Positions 11,232 through 22,019 of a stretch of DNA of 64,000 nucleotides are shown here, piece by piece. Under the pieces are notes generated by a model. That model saw only the letters and a list, made by a program, of their open reading frames with translations. It did not search any database and had not been told where the DNA came from. Source of the DNA: Isoetes taiwanensis (Eukaryota > Streptophyta > Lycopodiopsida > Isoetales > Isoetaceae). The stretch lies in assembly GCA_021234155.1 (NCBI GenBank), contig JAJEKV010000101.1:1-64000 (forward strand). Direction: 5' to 3'. Within the stretch, counting starts at the first letter, position 1; every line of letters starts with the position of its first letter. A program made the translations under genes and the position numbers.

Positions 11232-12870
11232 TGTGACGGTCCGGGGAATATCGCCATAAATACATGATATTAGGGATCCGAATCACTATACAAGTCTATC
11301 TTCATAGCCTTGTATACCATAGATTGTGGCACTAGGGGGCATGGCCAAGTTATTCTCATAACTTAGCCAACCATAGGTTAGACCATTATCCACGTGGCCT
11401 TAACCTATTGGGGCACCCGCCACACGGGACTCACCCGGATTGGTGCCACGTGGCATCCTAGGTGGACCTAACTTATATAGGGTGGAACCCCAACCCTAGG
11501 CCTCTTTCCAGCCCCTAGCACCCGTAGAGACTCACCTACTGGATTCAAAACTCCGTTCCAACATCGCTTTTCTGGCATCGACCGGGCTTGGCCAGCCCAG
11601 TGAGGGTAGACTCGTTCTTGGAGCAGAGGCGACATCACGGGTCGAAGACCATGGAGGCACCCGGATCTGGAGGGAGAACATCAGGAGCAGGTATGTAGGG
11701 TAGTAGTTGTGATAGCCCATCTGGAATTAGCATTCCAGATGTGCTAGTATCTTGTATCTAGAGTAGAGCCACCCTAGAACCCGTATTCAACATCTTGAAC
11801 CCTAATCAATGAACCCTAACCATTAGTTAGATTGTATGATTAGGTTAAGATGTTCTTCTTATGATCATTCTTAGGATATGATGATTATGTGATGTTGGTT
11901 GATCCTGTTTGCTCCTCTTGTATTGGGAAGGGGGGTAGAGACCTAGGGCCATATGTAGTATGCTCCTAGAGTAGATCCCTTAGTTCCTATTAGTTGCGGC
12001 TCAGGCATAGGAGCCCACCGGGCTATGGAGGCTATGATATGACTCTGCCACCGGATAACGAGGGCTAGAGGGAAAGTGGAGGGAGGATCCCACGAAAGTG
12101 GGGGCTTCGGGGATCCCATAGTGGGCTAGGCTTATGGTCGGTCACTTAGGTGTGGGCCGCAGCATGGGTCCGACACCTCCCCGGGGCAATGGTGTTGCTC
12201 GGGCCTCGAGAGCCGCAAGGGGAGGGCTTGGCTCGCTTTGGGGGTTCGGGCCGGTAATGAATCGCGGTGTCGCCCACGATTCTCCTAGCCCATGGCACCT
12301 CTAGACCTGGGGAAGGGGAGATGCAACCCTTCGCCTCCATCGGGGGACCCGGGGAGATGCAACACGGAGCAGTCTCGATGGGTGATGCCATGGGATTGCG
12401 TCTCCGGAAGGCTAGAGTCCCTGTGGGAGAGCCTCGATCTAGCCCATCCGCAAAAGTATGCACAGGGAGGGGCGGATGGAGTGGTCAACCCTAGCCATTG
12501 TTCTATGCCAGCCCACGCCATTGCCATGACTCGTTATGCGCTCTATCTTGAGGCCTAGCGGTCGGTCATCCTCCCACGAAGTCCGAGCGGGTAGGAGCTC
12601 TCTGTTTTATGGTTTGTGATTATCATCTATGCATTGGTTTGTAATGCGATGCACTACCCTCCGAGGTAGTATTTATATATGTTTTATGCTAGTTCTGACG
12701 TGTTATCGCTTCCGCTGTGATAGGAGCCCATAGGGGAAGGGCGCGCAAGACACCTTCGTAGTTCCCTTCCGCACTAGAGTCACCTCGAAAGTGGGGGTAG
12801 ACGAAAGGGCCCCATGCCGTTCTTGGCGGATGGGGGATTTCCCGCCAAGTGAACGCGTGGCCGTATAAGT
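11232..12870 (+). repeat. 3' LTR of Gypsy-1
   Basis: Starts TGTGACGGTCCGGGGAATAT after the polypurine tract. From 11851 it matches the window start. Similarity to the 5' copy ends around 12860-12890, shortly before the methyltransferase reading frame. Length about 1.6 kb. The exact right end and the target duplication cannot be fixed because the 5' flank is outside the window. Confidence 0.75.
12668..12680 (+). promoter_or_regulatory. Possible LTR TATA box
   Basis: TATTTATATATG occurs here and at 773-784 in the other LTR, conserved while flanking bases have drifted. A TATA box in this position would drive element transcription; this is inferred from sequence only. Confidence 0.4.
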
Positions 12871-13735
12871 TTAGCGGAGGGCCACACACTGCTATGAGCC
12901 ATAATGTGGATAATGAATATCGGATGAGCATGAGCTTCACTGACAAAATCAAGTTTATGCATAAGGAATATGAACTTTTTAGGTCGGATCATCAGGGTGA
13001 TAAAGATATCAAAGGTGACCAAAACCTTTATCTGGCTTTTAAAGAGCAGTGTGCTACAGAGTGTTGCTTAACTTATAACTCCACTGATGTCAGAGCTTCT
13101 CTTGTGAAGTACGACAACTACTTCCAACTAGCTTTTAGGCATGGATGTGTAAGATAACTTTCTTCTCCAAGTTTTTTTACCATGCTGCGAAGTATATTTA
13201 CCTTTATTTCTTTCTTCTTCTTTTGTAGGTCTGGGAACTTCAAGAATTTTTTTTTGATATGTTTGCTGAGGGTACTCTGAAATCCAAAGGCAAGGTGAAG
13301 GATTCAAAAAGAAATGAACCTGCAAAACAGAAGGACATGGGTATCATGGCGTGGAGAGAAATGCAGGGTTTAAAAAATACAGAAAAGGTTTGTGAGGTGC
13401 TGCAGAAGGTGGTCGATGGCCAATTTACCATGGAAGAGATGCAGGGTGAATTTAAACAGTAAGTTACATTCCTGATCCAAAACACTAGCCATTTCTTGTT
13501 GGTAGTTTATGTTCTAGAGTTTCTTAAGACTTTCCTTACTTTTGCAGCCAAAAGGATTGTGCACTCTATCAGCAGCAACTCATGGTCCACCTTAACTGTG
13601 ACACTTGGGAAAAAGTAAATGAATTATACCCTACGTGGTTGTTGGATGAAAAGATAAACCAGTACGCTTCAAATTTAATGAACTGGGTAAAATTTGTTCT
13701 TCCCCTATGTATCTTGGTATTGGACTTGTTGTGTT

Positions 13736-13792
13736 CCTATGCGTGCATAGCACCACAAGAAGTCCGTTACTGTGGTGCTATGCGCGCATAGG
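13736..13792. repeat. Intronic hairpin with two CTATGCGCGCATAG-type palindromes
   Basis: Inside intron 3, a 21-bp arm (13736-13756) pairs with 13772-13792 around a 15-base loop with one mismatch. Each arm starts or ends with a 14-bp palindrome, CTATGCGTGCATAG or CTATGCGCGCATAG. Confidence 0.85.
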
Positions 13793-14300
13793 ATCAATTT
13801 GATCTTTTTCTTTCTTGTTCTTACTAACGCTATATTCTGTGGTATTAGAAAAAGAAAGACCCCATGCCACCAGGGTTTCTTAACATGCTTAGACTGGCAA
13901 AAGAAGAGCGCGCCAAGCTAAAGAAGAAAGAAGAAGCTGAGAAATGTTTTGTACCAATAGAATTTGAAAGGTTTGACATGTTTGGCCAGAATTGCTTATA
14001 CCAGATATATCATGGAAATTGTGTCAAACTTGACCATACATTGAAACCTGGCAATTATTCATTGTGCATTGCTGATATTCCTTATGGCTTCAAGCTACCT
14101 GATAGTCGAGGAGATGATTCACCATTTACCTATGCTGAATTTGATTCTTTCTTGAGACGTTTCGTCAAAATTAACACTGCACCACTTTGGAGGATAGTTG
14201 TTTTTCATTCAAGTAATCAGGCAGGTATGGTGCAAGCTGCAATGAGAGAGCACTGCAAAGCTGGTTACGAGCCTGCCATTTGGTAAATTTTTTCTTTTTC

Positions 14301-14314
14301 CTATGCGCGCATAG
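14301..14314. repeat. CTATGCGCGCATAG palindrome in intron 4
   Basis: Perfect 14-bp palindrome, identical to the one at 13778-13791, just after the intron's 5' splice site. Confidence 0.8.
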
Positions 14315-15091
14315 CACACAATAACTCATTGCTTGCGGTTGCAGGTTGAAGACGAATGTAAGAGGAAATGGCGGTGGTGCTAGGCTTGTGAATGTTTGGG
14401 AACAGATGCACATTGGCTACCACAACATTGGTGGGCAGAGAAGCATTTTGCACTACAATACTGCTGGAATGGATTTGCGTAATGCGTTTCAATTCCCAGC
14501 AGTCATTCAAAAATTAACAGATCCAGTACACCAGGGTCGTATAGTGAATCCTTATCAGAAGCCTCAACAGCTTATTAATACCCTTCTGGAGATGTTTTCA
14601 TAGCCACGGGACTGGGTCGTCGATGCCTTCTCAGGGTCTGGGACCACATTGGCTTGTGCTTTAAAAAAGGATCGCAACTACATTGCAATTGACTTTGATA
14701 AGGATTCTGTGGTTTATATAAAATCCAAAATAAGTTCTCTGCACAGCCTACCAGATGAAAAGAAGGAGATTGGCCTTAAGGATAAGGATGGCAATCCGGC
14801 ATCTTCAAGCTCAGAGCCTTTGCCGCCACCCACCGGGAACACCAACGATCCGGCCGACTTCGTCGAGCTTATTCCTGTAGACGAGCTTCAAAAGGTTGTG
14901 GAAGAGAAGGATGCCTCGGACACTGAGGAAGTTATTTCTGACATCTCTACTAAGGTTCTCTTTCCTGCAGATTCAGATGAAGAACCTGTTCACAAGGATC
15001 CTCCTCTTGATATTTAATGTGTGCTAAAGAAGAACATTATTTTAAGTGCCAATATTATTGTGCTGAATATATTGAAATACAACTTTGTTGT

Positions 15092-15105
15092 CTATGCTCG
15101 CATAG
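15092..15105. repeat. CTATGCTCGCATAG palindrome downstream of the methyltransferase
   Basis: One-base variant of the intronic palindrome, about 75 bp past the stop codon, probably in the 3' UTR. Confidence 0.7.
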
Positions 15106-15528
15106 ACATTCTTCCTTTCCTTTGTATTTTTGTGTCGCAAGAAAATGGCTCTTTTTAGTGTGACTTAAAGCAAAATCTGTCACCCGCTTTTAAAATTGAC
15201 CATATTTGGAATGCGACTTTATTTTTTGGTACTTGTTTTCTTAAAAATGGTCAAAACTGTCGAATTTACATGTTTTTTAAAAAGGAATCTATAATTGCAC
15301 CACAGGTGATTAGTGCGTTTGCTAGGTCACCTTGTTAGAAGGCAAAGATCTCGCCTCTTGTCGCCCTTTGTTGGGTCCACACCTTCTGTCATAGGTATGG
15401 CTCTGACAATCTCCATGCACCATGACCTACCAGCCATGACCAGGGTCTTTGCTATAACTACATTCTATGCCTTCAGCGCAGTAACGGCTGCGGCCATGCA
15501 CCTCATTAAGACCAGAGGGAACATTCTG
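15106..15528. other. Region downstream of the methyltransferase
   Basis: No recognised gene. A hydrophobic 81-residue frame at 15313-15558 shows no motif and has no support beyond being open. Confidence 0.35.
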
Positions 15529-15662
15529 GAAATGGCTCAGCTGCGCCATTTCATATAGATACAGTTAATTAAGCTAAATTTTTTCGAGCTATTTCTATAC
15601 GGAGGGATGGCTACGGCTTGCCCATGCACTCCATGATATAGAAATGGCGCGTCCGCGCCATT
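15529..15662. repeat. Palindromes of the AAATGGC/GCCATTT type
   Basis: GAAATGGCTCAGCTGCGCCATTTC spans 15529-15552 in two inverted halves, and 15641-15662 holds GAAATGGCGC facing GCGCCATT. The same half-site forms the large array at 42564-42780. A single further TGCGCCATT occurs near 15752. Confidence 0.7.
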
Positions 15663-16002
15663 ATAGTTGCCTATGCTACTCTAAAAGGATAAATACAGAA
15701 ACAAGAGCGTGACTAACCTGAGCCTGGCTCTCGAATTTGAAGCGAAGATTGCGCCATTGTACTTCGGACAACGTATAAGTACAACTCTGTATAAATGTTA
15801 CTCCATCTTTTTCCAGGCTGCTTCCGAATCAAAAGGCACTAGAGAGAGAAGGCGGTTGAATAGGAGAAAGAATGCTGAGGTTCGCTAGGCGAGAAGCAAA
15901 AGCTTAAGGCGAAAGGCGGAAGGCGAGAGGCATAAAAGAAATGAAAAGTGGCAAGAAAAGATAAGTGCCCAGAAAAAGAAATTAACCGCCCGAAAATTTT
16001 TG

Positions 16003-16240
16003 GAATTCGCCCGCCCGACCGCTTCTCCAAAATTTTGAACTTTGAATTTGCCCGTCCATTCGCCTCTCTGAATTTTTGAATTTTGAATTTGCCCCTCGTC
16101 CGCCTCTCCAAATTGTTCAAATTTGAATTTGCCCGCCCGCCCTCTCCAAATTTTTCAAATTTGAATTTGCCCGCCCGTCCACCTCTTATAATTTTTCAAA
16201 TTTGAGTTTGCCCGCCTGTCTGCCTCTCCCAAATTTTTTT
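16003..16240. repeat. Six-copy tandem repeat, about 40-bp unit
   Basis: Diverged units of the form GAATTTGCCCGCCCGTCC followed by CCTCTCCAAATTTTTCAAATTT repeat about six times. Each has an inner inverted repeat of AAATTT. The sequence ends at GGGCAAAATGGGC plus a T-run near 16256-16275, which resembles 43535-43555. Confidence 0.75.
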
Positions 16241-16460
16241 GTGGTTTTTTGTCGCTGGGCAAAATGGGCTTTTTTTCCAGACCGAATAATATTATATGCA
16301 ACAAAATAGATAATAACATTGGCAAATTGCCTAAAGAGTAAAATAAACAGAACAAATAATATTAATAGATTGAGTACTCAATCAACGCTTACTATAATAG
16401 TGCTATAATATACTAATAGTAGATGAAACACAAATAACATTTATCCAATACAATAATACC
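16241..16460. other. AT-rich spacer
   Basis: AT-rich non-coding DNA after the tandem repeat. Nothing further recognised. Confidence 0.4.
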
Positions 16461-16990
16461 CTAAGCTAGAATAACATCCATCACGGAATCTGGAAACATT
16501 GGTTGTATCAGTCGTAGATCAGCCAAAGGATCCCTCCCAAGCACCTTAGTGTATATGTAGAACAAGTGCTTGCAAGGAACAATTTGCTTCTTGTTGCTCC
16601 AATGCATGAAGTCTGGACAGGTGCAGGCTGGTTCACGTTTTATGCTAACTGTGTACACTTTACCTTCTCTTTGGATCGTGTAGTTGACATGCCTCCTTTG
16701 AATTACTGCTTCCCTGGCCACAAATTCAACCACATTGTGTAGTTCCATATTGCATTTCAACCACAAATTTTTTTTTCCTCCGTTTCATCAACGAGATTAC
16801 TGACTGCATTCGTGCCACACGTATTTTGTTGAACAACACAAAGAGTGGCTTCATCAAAACCAAATGTTGCACAAAGCAAGCTACGTTGCAGCTCACATCG
16901 CCCATTAACAAATGGCAATCGCCAACTCCTCGTAGCTTTCCAAATCCTTTCACAACTAAACGAGGCCATGAAAGTAAACTACACACCGCC
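16461..16990 (-). pseudogene. SWIM zinc-finger protein fragment
   Basis: The frame 16461-16766 encodes CTCPDFMHW followed about 10 residues later by PCKHLFYIYTKVLG, a CxCx(n)CxH SWIM finger. A preceding piece in another frame (16757-16969) includes RLPFVNGRCELQRSLLC. SWIM fingers bind DNA or protein and are common in MULE-type transposases and transposon-derived plant proteins. Here only the finger and about 100 residues upstream are seen, with a frameshift near 16765; no transposase catalytic domain is nearby. Probably a transposon gene fragment. Confidence 0.6.
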
Positions 16991-17204
16991 TTTGGAAATA
17001 GAGTACGAGTGCGACTAGAGCAATTTAAATTAGATTCATATCCTTGTAAAATAAGAATTCTTATCTAGATACGAAATTAAATTCATATCCTTGAAGTTAG
17101 TTCTAGCTGCCTTAGGTGGCGTGTAAGTAGGTGGCATAATTAACGTGTCCATTTCAACGTTTAAAATTAAAGGAATATGAACGTTTGTAATAAGGTCCAT
17201 ATAA
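16991..17204. other. AT-rich spacer
   Basis: A near-repeat (AGATTCATATCCTTG / AAATTCATATCCTTG) occurs at 17033 and 17080. No gene seen. Confidence 0.3.
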
Positions 17205-17430
17205 ACGTTATAAAGTAAAAGTAAAAACAAAGTAAGAAACAAGTAAGAAAACGTTATAAAGTAAAAGTAAAAAGAAAGTAAGAAACAAGTGAAAAAAGCA
17301 ACGAAGAAAAAAGTAAAAAACAAGTAAAAGCAACAAAAAGACGTAAAACAAGTAAAAGTAACAAGTAAAACAAGTAAAAGACGTAAAACAAGTAAAAGCA
17401 ACGAAGAAAAAAAGACAAAAACAAGTAAAA
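17205..17430. repeat. A-rich simple repeat built on AAGTAAAA
   Basis: The words AAGTAAAA, ACAAGTAAAAG and GACGTAAAAC recur many times over 220 bp. It produces long false low-complexity frames on the minus strand (F, L, Y, C rich). Confidence 0.85.
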
Positions 17431-17479
17431 CTGTATCGGCCGACGGCAATGGAAGGAATGGCCCCTGTTCGGCCATAGC

Positions 17480-18145
17480 TCGGCACCGTCCCCCCTCTGT
17501 AGCTCCATTAGCTCCAACAGGTACGATTAGCTCCTCTGTTGCTTTGTTTTTTCTTTGAGTTGTTAATCTCTTTGTGGGGTAGTTCGGCACCGAGCCCCTC
17601 CTATAAGCATGATCATATTTTATCTACTGCAGGTTAAAGTGCATTCAAGCACATTCAAGCATTCAAGCATATCGTGCTCCCTGTTCAAGCACACTGCCCC
17701 TGTTCGCTATAGATCGCACCGAGCCCCTCTATAGCTCCAACCGCTTCCAACAGTACGTGTAATTTTGCTCCACTATGATCTGCTTTTTGGGGTAGATCGC
17801 ACCGGAGCCCCCTTCAAAGATACTCTTATATTTTTGTCTTCTTATTTCTTCTCCGCTTATCTCTCGAAGCTTTACTCAAGAACACAAGCGCCGCATGTAT
17901 TAGGGGTAGTTCGCAACCAACACCCCTACAAAGAGTAACAAACATGAGCTTTTCATTTGTTTTTTAAATTCTTGGTTGTCCAAGAGGGGAGGATCGCGAC
18001 CGGAGCCCCCGCTCCAAGCCGCTTGTCTCTGTCTCTCGATCTAATTTTGGGTTTGTGAATTCAAATTTCTTTGTAGTTTCTTATCCGCCTTTACTATCAC
18101 ATGTTGTAGTTCGCCGTAACAAGGTAGTTCGCACCGAGCCCCCTT
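17480..18145. repeat. Dispersed tandem repeat with GGTAGTTCGCACCGAGCCCCC
   Basis: Variants of GTAGTTCGCACCGAGCCCC occur near 17581, 17711, 17791, 17903, 17991 and 18122, spaced roughly 80-130 bp, with diverged sequence between. A weaker copy lies near 17478. The array ends shortly before the reading frame at 18283. Confidence 0.65.
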
Positions 18146-18175
18146 TTAATTAGGTAACATCATTGTTGGCCCCGT

Positions 18176-18240
18176 AAGGCAAAGACGCTATCAACCTCGG
18201 GCCTTGCGGGTAATATGGAATATTATGTGTCTTTGCCTTT
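18176..18240. repeat. Short inverted repeat AAGGCAAAGAC
   Basis: AAGGCAAAGAC at 18176-18186 faces GTCTTTGCCTTT at 18229-18240, with a smaller GGCCC...GGGCC pairing around it. It lies about 45 bp before the likely start codon at 18283 and may be a promoter or transcript structure. Confidence 0.5.
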
Positions 18241-18282
18241 GTTTTGCCTGTGCATTTATATTCTTTTTTTAATTGCGGTGTT

Positions 18283-21200
18283 ATGGTAGAAACTAGAAGC
18301 ATTTCAAACAATTTTGTGTACATCTCCTTAGCAACTCCAACTAGGAAGAGTAGAGCTTTGCAGAAATCTAATTATGATGGCCTCGAATTAGATATCACAG
18401 AGTCAATTGCTGCAAATGTGGATAATGTTCACATTGAAACAATTCAGACAGAGGTTCCACCGGCAGATGAATTACATGATGTGCAAGATACTGAGATCTG
18501 GGTGAAGGCAGGGGCTTGATGAAGGCTATTGATGGCAAATCTTCCAAACGAAAAGAGAAAGGATAATGATGATGATGCCATAGAGTTTCCAAAGAGTTTC
18601 ATGGTACAAATGATTTTGAAATATTGAAAGAACTGAGGATAGTGCGAAGACTCCACCCCTTTGATTCCATTATGTAGGATCATGTTAAATCAAGCCGTGA
18701 GGATTGTAAGCAAAGAAGCAAAGGCTCACGAGAGAGACATTGCGTCTTGACGGATATGTGATGGAAAAAGGTGGTTTCTTTTTTATCGATAACCACAACA
18801 ATGGGTGGATTTTGTCATGTCACGGATGCAATAAGGCGGATGGGATCAATATTGGCAAGAAGAGAATGAGATGTTTGAGGCCCAACTTGCAACAAATGAA
18901 GATTGGAGTGATCTTTCGTGACATTAGGGTTTTTGAGATTAAAAAGGGCCTTCACAACATGCCAACTAAGCCAAATGAAGATAAATGAACTACCAATCAG
19001 AAATCAAAGTCGATTGGGTCCGGGGCCAAAAAAATATAACTAACTTCTTTGGATCACATTTTTCTAAGATATTCTGATAGAAAAGTCCAAATGAGCTCGT
19101 TTAGTGCAATAGATAGATCACGTTGAGATCTTTCCAACCTTAGGTGCTTTGCATATTTTAACCACTTATGATTGTCAAAACTCCAAAAATATGGTTTTAC
19201 CATTTTTTACTATCCCTGGGGCTAAAAATATGCAAACCACCCAAGGTTGGAAAGATCTCAATGAGATCTATCTATTGCACCAAACAAGAGCTCATTTCGA
19301 CTTTTCTATCAACACTTATGCTAGAAAATGTGATCCAAAGGAGTTAGTTATAATGCTTTGGCCGACCGGATTACCGCTCTTTTTTACGATTGGTAGTTCA
19401 TATAGCTTAGTCAGCAGTTCTTAGAAGGCCCTTTTATGATCTCAAAAAATCCCTAATGCAAGATGTTCTTATGCTGGGATGGGAATCATCGTACTGATGC
19501 ATGGATGCAGGAGATTCGGGATAGATATTCATTAGTGAGAGAGATGCACTTCTCTGTGCAAGCTTCATTTGTGCAAATTGATCAAGAAAAAGAGTCTGCA
19601 CTCATCCGGGCAATGAAGAGAATTAATGAGTATGTATTGCATTATTTCTATGCTAGTCTTGTATGCTCTATATGTTCTATTAAAACCCGGGTCTGATGTT
19701 TATGTGAAGGTTGAATTAAACTGGTATAGTGAGGACTACACTTAAAGACATTCTCTATGGGGTGTACAGGATGACAAACTCTAACTTGACCAACTTTACT
19801 TCTAGTATTCCAGTGGAAGAATTGAAATGTAGTAGAGTGCAAGAAGTCAAGACTCGAATGGCTTAACCATGGTATCCTTATACACGTTACATTTTAGCCT
19901 CAGATTCTCTATCGGTACCTTAACTTGGAACATTACATGTTATGAACATTGTGTTTTTTGTTAGTTATTCTTTTTAACATTTCGGTTTTGCTCTATATAT
20001 GCAAAGTCAAAAAATAGAGAGAGAATTGAGGAAGCCACTTCCAAGTATTACGAAGTTACGGTCTAGAAGAAGCAAGAGCAAAAGCGTAAAACAGAGATAA
20101 AAAAAAGTGGGTCACAAAATGGGTAAGTACTTGGCAATTGTGAATCCGATTTGGGAACAAATTGGGTAAATTTGGTCACTAGTGGGGAGTTGGAAAATAA
20201 GTACATAAATTTGATGGTTGAAAAGTTGTATGACATGACAAAAGCCAAAGTACCAAACTCCACAAGGGATGGTTATTGACTTGGATGACATCCGGTACAA
20301 ACTATTATTCATGATTACAATATTCCACCAATGATAGGGATTTCCATGAATGGGTTAAAAAGGAGACATGGTTGGAAACTCTTCTAACCAAGTCACAGGA
20401 AACTTTTGATGCAATTGTGTTAGATGAGGGCATTAAAGTCAACCACGGGAGATGATTTGCGATGTGGTTGGACAATTTAAAGGTGAAGAGCAGAGTGATA
20501 TGTTTAAAGCTACGAGAAGAATATGTGCGCAAATGCAAAAAAGTAGAAGATGCCTATGAAATTCAGAAGGCTTAGGAACCTATAGGTAAATGATTTTTAC
20601 ATTTATATGCAGAGGATTTAAACCCTCACTAAAATACATGTAGAAATATCCACTAAAATTGTTCTTTCAATTTTCAGGTATTTCAAGTATTGCCTCGAGA
20701 AGAAATATATTGATGCATTGCCATTCCTCGCCTGCAACAATGGGCTAAAGGACGTGAGGAGACCTCTATGTACTCAGCCAAAGGAAATCATGACAGGAAA
20801 GGAGGTTTATCTGAATGGGAAATTCGTAATTGTCCTTGGTGGATTGATTTCCCCGCAAAAATCCGAGTAAGAAGAGGGAGCATTGTTCAAAGAGATGACT
20901 TACGATGGTAGGTTGTCACAGTGATGTTGATATTGATGCTGTGGATGATGGTAATCTTCGTGTCAAAAGGAGAAGAAAGCTTGCATTACCAAGAGATTCA
21001 AAAAAAGAAGTTAAGAAGAACATTGTGAGTGAGACTACTTCCATGGATCACGGTTCTAGTGCAGAGGAGACACAAATCCAGGAAAATGAGGATTGTGGTA
21101 TCCAACAAGTTGAACGAAGGTATGCTAATATTTCTCTGTCATTGATTTGTGCTGATGTTTCGGACATTGCTGCCACAATGAACTCTACTCAAGAGTCCAT

Positions 21201-21990
21201 ATTTAAGTCCATTAAGTCCATTGGAGAATTTGGAAGGAAAGTGGCAATGGAAAAACGTACATACAGGAGAAACAAAGTGGACAGAAATTGGGGAGCCGAT
21301 GTCATATTATTGGAACTTCCCTACAAATGAAAAACCTACGATGAATCACTTGGTAGTTCCTGAATGGAACTTATGTAGCAAACAAGTTATTGATGATGCT
21401 TTCACTATAGCCACACTTTGTGTTGATGATTCTGGATTTGTGGTATGCTTTTGCGGTATTAAGCAATTGAAGATTTTGGATCTCCGCCGCAAAAAACGCC
21501 AATCTTGAAAGGCAACGCATGTACTTCATGGTGCAGAAAACTCCATGTGAGGTAACTCGTGATGCCTTTGGAGTTTTTGAGAATAGTTGTTGGGTAAAAG
21601 CATGAAAGGGTGTACGTACATCGTACTGAATTGAAGGACGAATTTGTGCTTTTTTGGGGTACATTTTAGATGTACATCAAGATACTATGGTTTGTCGTTT
21701 TGTGTCGGATATGCAATGATTGCAAGATCATCCGACATTCCCGAAATTCTTGGTTAACCCACCCGAACCACCAACCAAATTGAATGGATCCGTCCCTCCC
21801 TTTCCGAAATTCCCCTTTCACAGGGGAAGAACAAGGAATTCGAGGAAGCAAACACATGTCAACGATTTCATGGAGGGTGAGAATTCCAATGGAAGTGATG
21901 GTTCTAAGCGCAAGTATGCCGACATTGGCGGTGTTATGCCACAAAACAAATAAAGAAGCGTGTTGATGTGTCGGGTGGATTGCATCCTCG
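18283..21990 (+). pseudogene. Methyltransferase-like transposon gene remnant (copy C)
   Basis: A likely start, MVETRS, at 18283 opens a frame to 18519. Further pieces follow at 18740-18988 (with NNGWILSCHGCNKADG), 19463-19640 (WDGNHRTDAWMQEIRDRY), 20200-20540, 20680-20900 and 21221-21953. The stretch 21400-21620 has IDDAFTIATLCVDDSGF followed by VVCFCGIKQL, resembling the strand region after motif IV in the 12893 gene, and CWVKA matches its later Trp block. GT-AG-like intron boundaries are likely but not all resolved, and stops are scattered. Kinship with the methyltransferase family is inferred from block order, not from catalytic motifs, which I cannot see. A foldback element (19016-19372) sits between two pieces. 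Confidence 0.35.
19016..19372. mobile_element. Foldback MITE with about 120-bp arms
   Basis: The left arm (GGTCCGGGGCCAAAAAAATA..., including TTTGGATCACATTTTTCTA and AGATCTTTCCAACCTT) is repeated in reverse on the right (AAGGTTGGAAAGATCT... to GGCCGACCGG). The arms are about 85-90% alike with a loop near 19145-19240. It lies in a probable intron of copy C. No clear target duplication. Long near-complete inverted repeats without a gene indicate a non-autonomous foldback element. Confidence 0.8.
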
Positions 21991-22019
21991 ATTCTTTGGC
22001 AAACGCGCCCAGATCAAAG

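Larger units (their letters stand above)
1..12870 (+). mobile_element. Gypsy-1 LTR retrotransposon, degenerate, 5' end outside window
   Basis: The first kilobase of the window reappears from 11851 onward, and between the two copies lie remnants of gag, protease, reverse transcriptase, RNase H and integrase in that order on the + strand, which is the Ty3/Gypsy order. A polypurine tract sits directly before the 3' LTR at 11232. Every coding domain is broken by stops or frameshifts, so the element cannot act on its own. The missing 5' LTR portion should be about 620 bp, judged from the 3' copy. The element appears to cut off the 5' end of the methyltransferase gene that starts at 12893. Confidence 0.85.
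12893..15017 (+). pseudogene. DNA amino-methyltransferase (beta-class N6_N4-type), 5 exons, 5'-truncated, one in-frame TAG
   Basis: Exons run about 12893-13148, 13229-13458, 13548-13686, 13849-14282 and 14345-15017, joined by introns with GT-AG ends that keep frame; intron 3 has a TACTAAC branch point. Motif IV appears as CIADIPYGF near 14067, in place of D/S-P-P-Y, and the SAM-binding motif I as VVDAFSGSGTT near 14620. Order IV then I is that of beta-class enzymes, which methylate adenine N6 or cytosine N4. A Lys/Glu-rich region (around 13870-13950) precedes the catalytic part and a Ser/Pro/acidic tail follows it. A TAG at 14601 lies just before motif I, so the copy is probably dead unless the stop is an error. 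The N-terminal domain seen in the 63311-64000 copy is missing, apparently cut by the Gypsy-1 LTR. The target base cannot be told from sequence. Confidence 0.7.

Noticed and set aside
15529-15665. Palindrome clusters as a CRISPR array
   Set aside because: Repeats are palindromes with irregular spacing in a plant-like genome and there are no cas genes.
17036-17590. Long minus-strand open frames rich in F, L, Y and C, like membrane proteins
   Set aside because: They arise from the AAGTAAAA simple repeat; composition is low-complexity and no start or neighbour supports a gene.
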